Positions 19,886-29,600 of a DNA stretch of 64,000 nucleotides are shown here, in pieces; positions within the stretch are counted from its first letter, which is position 1, and every line of letters starts with the position of its first letter. The notes under the pieces are model-generated. The model made no database searches and had not been told where the DNA came from. It saw nothing but the letters and a program-made list of their open reading frames with translations. This DNA comes from Helichrysum umbraculigerum (lineage: Eukaryota; Streptophyta; Magnoliopsida; Asterales; Asteraceae). The DNA is taken from assembly GCA_949592205.1 (NCBI GenBank), contig CATIUR010000004.1, forward strand, positions 91,658,337 through 91,722,336, given 5' to 3'. The position numbers and the translations under genes were made by a program.

Positions 19886-20475
19886 ATAGTCTCAGTCAAT
19901 TTCAAATCCATGAACTCCTGCTTAATCCTGACCATATCAAACTCCGAGCAAAACTGCCTGCAAACTTCATTATGGAATTCCATCCAAGTGATAGAAGATC
20001 GTTGCACAGGTGTCAAATGTGCGGTCATTGAATCCCACCAATTCATTGCCTGACCTTTCAGTAACTGCACTGCATATCCAACCCTTAACTCCTCCTCACA
20101 TTGACATACCTCGAACTTTCGCTCAATGTCCCTTAACCAATTTAAAGTTACCGCTGGATCATTACCCCCTTCGAACTCTTTCGGTCCACAAGACTTGAAA
20201 GTCTTAAAAGAACATAACCTCTTCTGCTGCTGAGGTGGTGGAAACTGATATCCAACATCTCCTTGTTGTGCTAACCTTGCTTGTTGTTCCTTATACAATT
20301 GCTCAAACTTTCTCAACCTTAGTACCTCATCCTCTAACTGTAATTTATATTCCTCATCACTAGCCCCCTCTTGATTAACATTAGATGTACCACCCTGATT
20401 ACCATCATTATTTTCCGGAGGTGGAAGCTCATTTCTGGGTGCATCATTGGGAGTCGGGTTCTCAGTATCTGCCAT
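19886..20475 (-). CDS. Element A Gag, N-terminal segment
   Basis: Start MADTENPTPND at 20475; another in-frame Met lies six codons upstream. It encodes an acidic N-terminus and a coiled coil (LQLEDEVLRLRKFEQLYKEQ). The first half of the Gag domain follows, with TLNWLRDIERKFEVCQCEEE and NWWDSMTAHL, close to element B's TLNWLRDMERKF and VWWDSVTGHL. The frame is interrupted by element B at 19886 and resumes in frame at 11540. The apparent extension into 19885-19795 is LTR sequence of element B. Confidence 0.85.
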
Positions 20476-20638
20476 TCCTGTACTCATACACAATAACTCA
20501 CAACTTGTTAATCGTTAGTATCACCTATACTAACCAATCAAACCCCCATTCATAGCTAATCCCACTTACTGAAATGTTTGACTGTCACCAAAAGATTTGG
20601 GATTGACATTAGCCAATGTCCAATTCACCCAAACCTTT

Positions 20639-20650
20639 GCTCTGATACCA
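20639..20650 (-). other. Element A primer binding site (tRNA-iMet type)
   Basis: The minus strand reads TGGTATCAGAGC three bases inside the 5' LTR end (20654). Confidence 0.9.
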
Positions 20651-20653
20651 ACT

Positions 20654-22876
20654 TGTAAGGCCCCCTTTCCTTACGCAAACCAAAACATACGATATTATAT
20701 ACTATTCGTTAAAAGCGTGGTCCCAAAACATAATTACCGATTTACATATGTCCGAAAGTACCAAGTTTTCAAAACCTTTACACACATATATATATTTAGT
20801 TACAAACATTTACTAAACAACCGAGCGTTAAGAAAACTATTCGAAACCAAAAGTTAGATTCCCCAAAATTGTCAGAGTAAGCGCTGTGACAGTCAGCCAT
20901 CCCATTAAGTATCAACAACCCGGTCCACACCTAATAAAAGCCTGCAAAAAGTTTAACAACAAGGGATTAGCCAAAGCTAAGTGAATGGAACCGTAACCGA
21001 CGGTTCAATTCAGAAATAACAAGCCTACAACGAACAAACCAAACCAACAAGTAATGTTTACCGCCTAAAGCATCGTAAACAACAATCACACAAATTATGA
21101 TTACCGCCTAAAGCATCGCAATCATAAGCACGTATCGTCAAAGAGGACCGGCGGCCCCTGGTTAGCCAACCAGTGAAAGCCTACAACCACTGCCGGCCCC
21201 AACAGTGGCTTACCGATAGTTTGAAGCTATCTTCACTGACAAGGATTCATCCCTCAACTACATGTATCGGGAAACCCAGGCAGCCCAACAATAGCCACAA
21301 ACCCAACCAGTGTTGACCTCTGAAATCACATATGCCAAACGGCCCAAGCATCACATATAGCATAATAGTCATGCCCATATGTAGCGTACCTAATCATACC
21401 GCATAATCATCATGCCAACCAATAATACCAATATTAACCAATAATCCAAATACCATAACCAAGTAATCCAAATCACAATATCAACAATCATGTCAATGTA
21501 TTAACCAATAACCGATAACAAGTCAAACCAATAACCGAAAGTTCATCCGTTGCAACCAAACTCGTTACAACGGAATTGAACTGAGGAATACAATTCCACT
21601 CACCGATAATCCAAGATCTTCAACTCAGTTGTCTTATATCACTGAGTTGTCGCCCGCTTATATGAGAACACAAAGATAACAAGTTAGTGTCTCGTTCCAT
21701 AACTTAATCCAAATCATAATCTCATGTCAATCACATCACTTAACCATTCATGTTATTTAACAAATAACATATAATATATAACTGGTATTACATATCATAT
21801 ATCATTTAACAAGTAGTACATATCCTGAAACATTTAAACCAAAATCCTGAAAACCAAAGGAAGCCGCCGGCTTCCCCTTGAAGCCGCCGGCTTCCCCTTG
21901 AAGCCGCCGGATTCACCTTCAAGCCGCCGGCTTCCCCCCTTAAGCCGCCGGCTTCAACCCCATTTCAGTACCCAACTTTTGACCCGAGCTCAATTATGGA
22001 AGCCGTATGATGAAGCCGCCCGGCTTCCATGCCAAGCCGCCGGCTTCAACAGGAAGCCGCCGGCTTCCTCCCCGTACCTGCACTTCTTCTTCATCTTAAA
22101 ACACAATACGAACCAAAACCCCATTTTTCACCAAGTCAGTTTACAACTCGAAATTTACCATAAAAATTTACCACAACTTCAACCATAATCATATCACAAC
22201 TACAAACAACAATTCTAACATATAATCCTAGCATATATCATCATCATCCAATACACCAAAATCCTCAAACCCTAAGCTATGAACTTCAAATGATAAACAC
22301 TAACATTTCTACCATTCAATCATCATATAATCATGTAAAATCGTTGTCTAAACATTTAGAAACATCAAACACATATTAGTTAACCTTCAATTTCATATAA
22401 ATCACCTATAACCTAACTTATTCAATTAAGTTACAAAAGCCTCAAGAACACTTACACCATTGAAGAACAAGAAAGGGAATGATGAACTTGATGATTATAA
22501 GCTTCTTTCAAGTAGTAAGAATCCAAGAACACAATTTAATTTGATTGATTCTTTTGATTTTCTTTGAATTTGAGATAGAGAGAAATAGATGAACAAAACA
22601 AAATGGGAAAGAGTTTGGTAGGTGGCTCGGTCTTATCCCACCGCCCCATTTTTATTATGTATAAATTATACCCGCTTCCTAGCCTATTGTCTGGAACCCG
22701 AAAATACCCGAAAGTCAAAATACTTTTATTTTACCGTGAACTTTGTTTATTTAAAACAATCAATATTTTACTTGTCACAATAAAAACTGGGACCTTTAAA
22801 ACCATTTATTTTCCAAATAAACCACTTATCTTAATAAAATACAATTTATTTCCAGGCCCAGAAACAGGATGTTACA
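20654..22876 (-). mobile_element. Element A 5' LTR
   Basis: 2223 bp; on the minus strand from TGTAACATCC (22876) to CCTTACA (20654). The outer end abuts CCTTAGGTAG, which should start with the target duplication, but its partner lies outside the window. It contains the AAGCCGCCGGCTT array at 21861-22067 and a TATA-like GGGTATAATTTATAC. Confidence 0.9.
21861..22067. repeat. AAGCCGCCGGCTT array in element A LTR
   Basis: AAGCCGCC begins at 21861, 21881, 21901, 21921, 21942, 22013, 22034 and 22054. The first five copies are a tandem array of period 20-21. Most units are the palindrome AAGCCGCCGGCTT. Each carries AGCCGCC, the core of the plant GCC box bound by ERF transcription factors. Binding is inference only. 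Confidence 0.85.
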
Positions 22877-25225
22877 CCTTAGGTAGACAACATCGCTATG
22901 TTAGGCATGTCTTTGATTTTTTATTTTTGGAAGAATGGTCAAAATTCAAAAATAGCTAGAATAAAGTGATCCTAACCATTTACTCATAAAATAGCCCATT
23001 TACTCGTAAACGGGTCAGAGTTGGCACATATTTGTATATTCTACATCTGATTCTATGATTGATATGGGAAAAGAAACATACCATAGCCTGCAATTTGAAC
23101 ATCAAACTTCAACCTGTTAATGTTCTCAGAGTTAGAGAAGTACGAACATTATTTTTATGCATACAATTATTTCAGGCAGCTAACATGTCTTAGTTAAACC
23201 TGAAACAAAGAACCGTCAATAATTAATGAGTCATCACAATTAAAGGATAGGAATGTAGTACCTATAATATAGAGAACTCCCATCGTAAAGTTGACTTAAA
23301 TGATCAGCATATTTTCATTTAAAGGAGATGCAGTTAGATAGCAACTACAAACCCTCGAAACCAAAATTTTAAGATTTGTGTAAGACCCGACCATGGTCAG
23401 ATAACTATGTCGAATGCTAGAGACCATAAGAAAGAAACAAAACTCGTTACCACAAATATTGGAGGTAGCAAAATGGATGGGTAAGGTCAGGTCGGGCGGT
23501 CGGCTACGAAACACCTAATTTTAATGTAAGAGACCATAAGAAAGAAGAAAACGACAAAAACCCATCATCAAAAATTAATAGTGGGCAATAGTGGAACAAT
23601 CAATACATATATCTAATATTATATTCTTAACGTCAAAACTATTACTAAGTAGCAATTTACCTTCTTAATTTCAAACAGAATGATATCCCTCTATATGTCA
23701 TTTGCGTTTTCTACTCTCATATTGCTTGCTAAATAGCCAATAAAATTGTCCATTTACATATAATACTACAAAAATCTCAATTCAACAATTTCCTCCCTTC
23801 TGCTAGAACTTCAGCAAAATACTACATTTCTAACGACTTCACCTGATGTCATTTTCTTATACATTAGATCTCAACCAGCCAAAACATACACTTATTTTCT
23901 TTCTGGATATATCATATATATGACCAGAGTCTGACGTCTCAGCTTCAATATGGTCGCGTTCATTATAAAAAAAAAAAGTTGAGTAACGAATACATAATTA
24001 CTTAATGAAAAATAGGTAAATACCTGCAGATAGCTAATACCATAAGTCAGTGAAAGCGATATGGAGAACACTACAGATTTCTAAGCTGGGAGATTACTTC
24101 AATATAAGTACCTGCATAAATTAAACCATCCAGAATGCGTTTTAAAACTCTCCCATATAAAGAAACTTGAAACCAACGATTTTCTTATTATAATTTCGGA
24201 TCTAAACTCACAAATTCCGTATCCACCTACAATAAAACAAATTAAAATTTAAATTGAATCCAAATTCCTTAAAACAAAGACATCTTGCAACAGCCAACTC
24301 TTGTCGATTAACACAATCACTTCCAAGTCCTAGAAGTCCTGAATTTAGAACTTAAATCATTAATGTTGTTGTCATCTGTAGTAGATCCAAATCCAATCAA
24401 GGTGTTCAATCTGTCGATTATCGGTATAATTATAAGGTTTATTCACTTTGGGTTAGTCGGTTTTGAACATATGTTAGGAACCACCCGATACCCAAACCAA
24501 AGGTATGCAAAACCAAACCAAACCAAACAAAACCAAACCAACCAACTTACTTATCGGGTTGATCGATTTGGGGCTCATGAAACCTAGTGAGCAAATGAAA
24601 AAATTCCCAACACATATAACCATTTCATCTACTACAAGAATGAGTTACTAAGCACTAAGTTGAGTATGAAAATAAAAGGTTTACAACTTGAGTCTCCCAC
24701 ATTGTGGTCACTGATTTCGATCAGATTCATCATAACCAATTAATGCTGAACTCGTACAGATTGATTAAAAGTATAGCATAAGCAGACACAAAAGTCCAAA
24801 ACTTTAGTATATACTTGATAATAAAACATATAAACCAGAAAACCTTAAAGAAGATATTATACTACTAATGTGCTTCAATTTTTATCCTTAGTTAACACAA
24901 AGCAATAGTCAATCACATAATTGTCTATATGTCTAAATTAAATTTAAGGTGTAACCACAATGCAAAAGAATTGAAATCAACGATTAAAATTGATAAAAAC
25001 CACAATCCTAAAATGAACACAACATGATAATCCGTTCGGTTATTTACCAAAGCTGATTAAACGATGGTTGACCCAAACGATGGTAAGATAAGACGATGGT
25101 AAGAAGAAACAATTACAAAGGTACATAAGAAACGATTAGAAATAACGATTTTTAACAGCAATTTAAACACAGAAAAGCATGTGGTAAACAATACGAGTAT
25201 AAGGAACCGAAGAAGGAAGTCTTAC
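22877..25225. other. AT-rich region between element A and the RPA-like exon; no assignable gene
   Basis: Long reading frames are absent. Two exon-like stretches on the minus strand end in good donors: one encoding SENINRLKFDVQIAGYG (donor near 23082) and one ending YGISYLQ (donor near 24012). I do not recognise either. They could be downstream exons of the RPA-like gene at 25381 or of a decayed neighbour truncated by element A. An AACCA/AACAA-rich simple repeat lies at about 24490-24546. Confidence 0.4.
24490..24546. repeat. AACCA-type simple repeat
   Basis: Repeated AACCAAACCAAAC and AACCAACC units. Low complexity; the reading frame across it is not credible as a gene. Confidence 0.7.
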
Positions 25226-25381
25226 AAATGGATCGATTAAGATCATATCGATGGATGCAGTCTGATGTGGGGTGTTTTTGTAGCTTTGTTTCCACAACAT
25301 ATGAACCCTAATTCTAATCTTCGCATAAGTTTTCTCAATCGTGAATTCGTTTAAAGGCGTGAACACTACTTCAGTTGCCAT
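25226..25381 (-). CDS. RPA70-like OB-fold (DUF223-type) first exon
   Basis: 52 codons from ATG at 25381 (MATEVVFTPLNEF) to a good donor (ATTT/GTAAGA) at 25226. The pattern of a short start, then KIRIRVHMLWKQ and SIDMILIDP, is that of the first OB fold of plant replication protein A1-like proteins, which bind single-stranded DNA. An in-frame upstream Met at 25462 exists but its leader looks unconserved. I could not identify following exons before element A starts at 22876, so the gene may be incomplete or decayed. RPA1-like genes also travel in plant Helitrons, but no Helitron ends were seen here. Family assignment is from pattern only. Confidence 0.45.
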
Positions 25382-26048
25382 CTGCGATCTCCTATTTTCT
25401 GTAGGGTTTCTGAGTCGGATGAAGGGGATAACGATTTTGCAGAGACATGTTCCATAACCCATTATTTTTGTTGGTGTGGTTTAACAAAGGAAACCTAGTA
25501 ATAAAGGAAAGAAATAATGGGTTTTAATTGGCATGAGTGGAAACAGTTTTAAATTTAGATGAAAACTTTGAATTAGGTTTTTGAATTTCAAAAGGTACAA
25601 AGGGAAAATGTCTGGCGGCCTTTATTGGAGTGCAGTGGGCGGGAACTCAGGTTTTCTAGGGGTATTAGTGTCATTGACTAATGGAGCTCCATAATTATTT
25701 GCTAATCAATAAGTTGGGGAGGCTTGAACCTAATAAGCTAATTTCAATAATGATTAGCTAATACCATCGTCCTTTAATAATAAAGAGGGATGAATACCCA
25801 ACAATAATAAGCTTCAACGGACTTCTAAATTTTACTTTTCAAATACAACTCTTTTAATTTCTCTCATTCCCTCTTATTTGATTGCTCATAATATAGTTAC
25901 AGATTTCTATGCCTTTACTCTCTCTACAATTACTCATGGCATAAACACCATCACAACAGCAATTAGTTGGAGAATGACAACATAGAACAACTTCATCATC
26001 AACAACACCACCACTACCACCAACCTTTGAATGTTTATCCATATTTGA

Positions 26049-26083
26049 CCACCACCAACACCAACACCAACACCAACACCGGC
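26049..26083. repeat. (ACCAAC/ACACCA)n microsatellite
   Basis: ACCACCACCAACACCAACACC-type repeats, about 35 bp, pure apart from the first units. Confidence 0.7.
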
Positions 26084-26249
26084 CACCAATCTCCGTCTCT
26101 AACTTGCAACTCCGATGCATTAGAATGCGTAATCAACTTTTATAAAAAACCGGAGATGGTGGAAAATGACCGGAGTTGAAGGAGAGGATCGTTCCATAAC
26201 TTTAAAACCGGCCACGTCATCGTTTTTTTAAAAAAAAAAAATCAAAAAC

Positions 26250-26405
26250 CGAGTTAACCGGTCTGGTTTCCGGTCGAACCGTCCGGTTTTGATCGAACCG
26301 TCCGGTTCGTTGACTGGTCAACTATTGATCAAAACCGGTTTTACCCGGCTCGGAAACCCCAAAATTTCCGGTCCAACCGGTCGGACCGGCCGGTCCGGTT
26401 TTCAA
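26250..26405. repeat. CCGGTT/AACCGG-rich interspersed repeat
   Basis: About ten CCGGTT, AACCGG or ACCGTCCGG units in both orientations in 155 bp, ending GGACCGGCCGGTCCGG. Resembles the subterminal repeats of DNA transposons. No terminal inverted repeat or target duplication could be fixed. Confidence 0.5.
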
Positions 26406-26537
26406 AACATTGATGAAAACAGTATATGATATTTCACAGTGAACTTTGAAAATACGTAACTAAAAAAACGCGTTCAAAAAACCCGTTACCTACGCACCAA
26501 AGACAATCCCTTTTATTATTCTCCTTTTTTGGGGTAG

Positions 26538-26550
26538 CATATATAAATTA
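26538..26550 (+). promoter_or_regulatory. Probable TATA box of the GAUT3-like gene
   Basis: CATATATAAATTA about 130 bp upstream of the chosen ATG, in the right place for a plant core promoter. Position and sequence only. Confidence 0.4.
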
Positions 26551-26671
26551 TTATAACTGAATCGGAGACACACCCTAGTCGCTGCCGGCTACTCACGATC
26601 TCCGATGCCAACATTTTATTCCGATCACAAAACCTAAACTTATGCCTTTTCATTCATTCATTTCTCCGGCA

Positions 26672-29600
26672 ATGAAACCTCCATTTCGATATTATCTATC
26701 TCCTCTTTTCCTTATATTCGTCTTCCTGCAGGTAATCAATCATTTTTTCCTTTTCGATATTATCTATCTCCTCCTTTTCTGTGCGTTAGGGTTTTTATTT
26801 GAAATTTCATAAAAATCTCAACACTGGCATTTGTTGATGCTTCGGATTCTTGATTATGCTGTCATAAACCTAGCACCGACATTATTATTATTATTATTGT
26901 GTTTGTAGTAATTTTTTTATATGGTTGTGATTTATATATATTGTTACAGTAGCTTGAAATACTCTGTTTGTAGTTTAGTTACTACTTACTAGTTAGATAA
27001 TTGGATAAATGGAATTTGTTAAGCCTGATAAGTTCACTTCTTCTGCTTATTGATTTAACGCGTTTTAACCATTTGTGATTGGCTGAAACTGTTAAGGTTT
27101 AATCATGTTTGTGTATTAGGTTCTTATACATTTTACATATGTGTACAAACAGGTCCACATTGCTTTCGTTGGAGCAGATGGATTTGATTTTTCAACAGTG
27201 TAAGATGACTATAATCGTGCATTTTTTATTGAACTACTATATATATAGACTTCACTTATTATGTTTGAGAGTATGCTATTGTATCACTTTGAAGTAATTT
27301 GGATACTTATATCTTGATAATGTTTCCTTTTCTGCTCTTTCAGTCGCAGAGAGAATAATCGACATTGGCCCTTGTTTGACTGTCCACAATGTATGGATAA
27401 GCAGGTACCATTCTCATTTTCTTATTAGGAAACAGAAAACAAAGACATTCAAAATTTTATCTAATTACATTGCGCGTATAAGTTTTAGTTCTGTGTTGTG
27501 TTTAGCACTTGGCATTTGGTAGTTAGTTCAATAAAAGAATTTTACTAACAAACAAATAACTAAATCACCGAAGAGAAAATCAAGAATTTCCTTTGGGCCA
27601 TAATCAATACCACCAATGTCTTGTAACAGTTATTATTGGGAAAATAGGTTGATTTGGATTACATCTTATCAGAAAAGGAAATGTGGTATGTTATAACTGT
27701 CTCAGACTGTAGTTTCTTATTTATTCAGTCAATCGGCTAATGGATTTGTGAAAGTATAGACTATTCATTCATTATGTTGCCATTCCGAAACCTAAGAGTC
27801 CTATTTTACTTGAGCTGAAGTTCTTGCAATTACTGAATAAGAAGTTGTACGTGCAGGAACAAAATAACACAAAAGTTATGGCTGTTGGAAATAATCGAGT
27901 TGGGAAGGTAATCATCCATACTTAGTTATCTTAATGGTGCTCATCAATGATGATGTCACTGTTTTTGTAATGTAATGCAGGATATTGACATAATAGTGAC
28001 ATACACAGACACTTCTGGTGCTATACGAATCAGGACTGTCAACTCCAAATATCTGTCTGCTTCATGGGTCTGGAAAAACCCTATTCATAGAGGCAAAGAG
28101 GAAGACCTAGAGGTAGATACACTAGTCTTGTAATCGAAGTACATGCTCTGTGCCACGACAAATCCAACAATTTGCATGTTGGGATGTCCTTAATATTGCA
28201 ACTTTTTATTTGGTTAGTTTTCCAGCTTAGAGTTTCTTTAGTATTCCCTTCATCGTCGTTATAAATATGATTATATATGACAGTTACTTTAGGCACATTT
28301 GACAGATTAACTTTGTGCTCAGACACACATCGCATGAAATATGGAGGAAGTATGTTATACTGCTGAGTGGTTCAGATGGTGTGTGTTGGGTTGACTGACA
28401 ATATATTGTGGATGTTTTTAAAAAGTAATCAGTGTGTTGCTTATAATATTGTTACAATACTAGTGTAAATAATTGATTTAAACAGTAGAGGAGTTTGTAA
28501 GTATTAAACAAAGACATTGGCCGAGAGTTCCAACCCTTTTCACGTGTTCGACCCATTCTCCCCCTTTTCTAGACCAAATTTAAGATAAAAATCAACCCAA
28601 ATTTGACCCATTTATAGCTAAATGGGCCGGATATTGTCACCACTCTTGATTGATATTGATACTTGCCCATTGATTGTCTTCACTTTTTTGGAAGAAGTAG
28701 GATACAATCTTGATTATTATATACATTTCCCATTATCGTCTTTCTTCTATGATTAAACCAGTTATTAGAAGATCCGCCTAAAATGAGAGTTGAGGAGAAC
28801 AACGAACATTCTGCCAATGAACATGAGGATATAAACGAGCAGCCACACAAAACATCCTTTCCAATGCATCCAGCAAAGCTCAGGCGTCGGGTAATGGGCA
28901 AATTTTTTTTATTTCTGATGGTTTATGTATATCTATTACTGATCACTAGTCATCTTTTTTTCCTCATTTAGGCCTTACGCCAGGAAAGGAGGGATCGTCG
29001 AACGGCAGAACTGATCCAAGTGGGTCAAAAGAGGGAGACTCAGATGCAAGAAGCTGCCATTGAGCGTGCTAAAACTTTTGATACCAGTGTCAAGTCTAGA
29101 TACAGCATATGGAGAAAAGAATATGAAAGTCCAAATTCGGATTCTACTGTGAAACTTATGCGTGACCAAATTATAATGGCAAAAGCCTATGCAAGTATCG
29201 CAAAAGCCAAAAATGAAACTGGTGTCTACGATTCTCTAATTAAGCATTACAAAAGAAGTCAGCAAGTAATTGAAAAAGCAACTTATGATAGTGATCTCGG
29301 GCCAAGGTATTGCTCATTGAACTCCCTTCTAAAATGTCTCATGTATACTTATAGAGTTGTACTAGAGGTGGCAATATGGGCGGGTTGGGTAATGGGTCAA
29401 AACATGTTCAGGTTGAAATTGATAGTTTTATCACGGGTCAGGTGGGTTGGGTTTACCCATAAATACTTCTTTGTCCATTTATTTATATATTTTTCGTTAA
29501 ATGATTAGTGTGATAATTATGATCTAGAAAAAAAGTAATATTATCATGATTATAATAAGAATATTAATCTTGGAATAAAAATGATTCAGGAGGTTACATG

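Larger units (their letters stand above)
1..22876 (-). mobile_element. Element A: gag-only Ty3-type LTR retrotransposon, host of two nested insertions
   Basis: Minus-strand element with its 5' LTR at 20654-22876 and its 3' LTR at 561 running off the left edge. Between the LTRs, once elements B and C are removed, there are only about 1517 bp: a 178-bp leader with a tRNA-iMet-type primer binding site, a gag of 414 codons plus stop, and 94 bp ending in a polypurine tract. No protease, reverse transcriptase, RNase H or integrase is present. The 3' end (ATTTCGGGGATGAAATC, then the purine tract) matches the pol-end/PPT zone of element B. This suggests A came from an autonomous chromovirus by loss of pol. 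This is the TR-GAG type of non-autonomous element. The visible LTR parts differ at 2 of 561 positions. Confidence 0.85.
25463..26537. other. Intergenic region upstream of the GAUT3-like gene
   Basis: No gene supported. Holds a CCAACA microsatellite (26049-26083) and a CCGGTT-rich repeat (26250-26405). A 70-codon frame over the microsatellite (25967-26179) is low complexity and has no context as a gene. Confidence 0.5.

Noticed and set aside
24363..24587. 74-codon frame with NQTKQNQTNQ
   Set aside because: Crosses the AACCA simple repeat; no other support.
29307..29508. Extension of GAUT3-like exon 6 to a stop at 29508, and of exon 7 to 30797
   Set aside because: Both run through good GT donors into repeat-derived intron sequence. 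The next exons join in phase and continue the GT8 protein.
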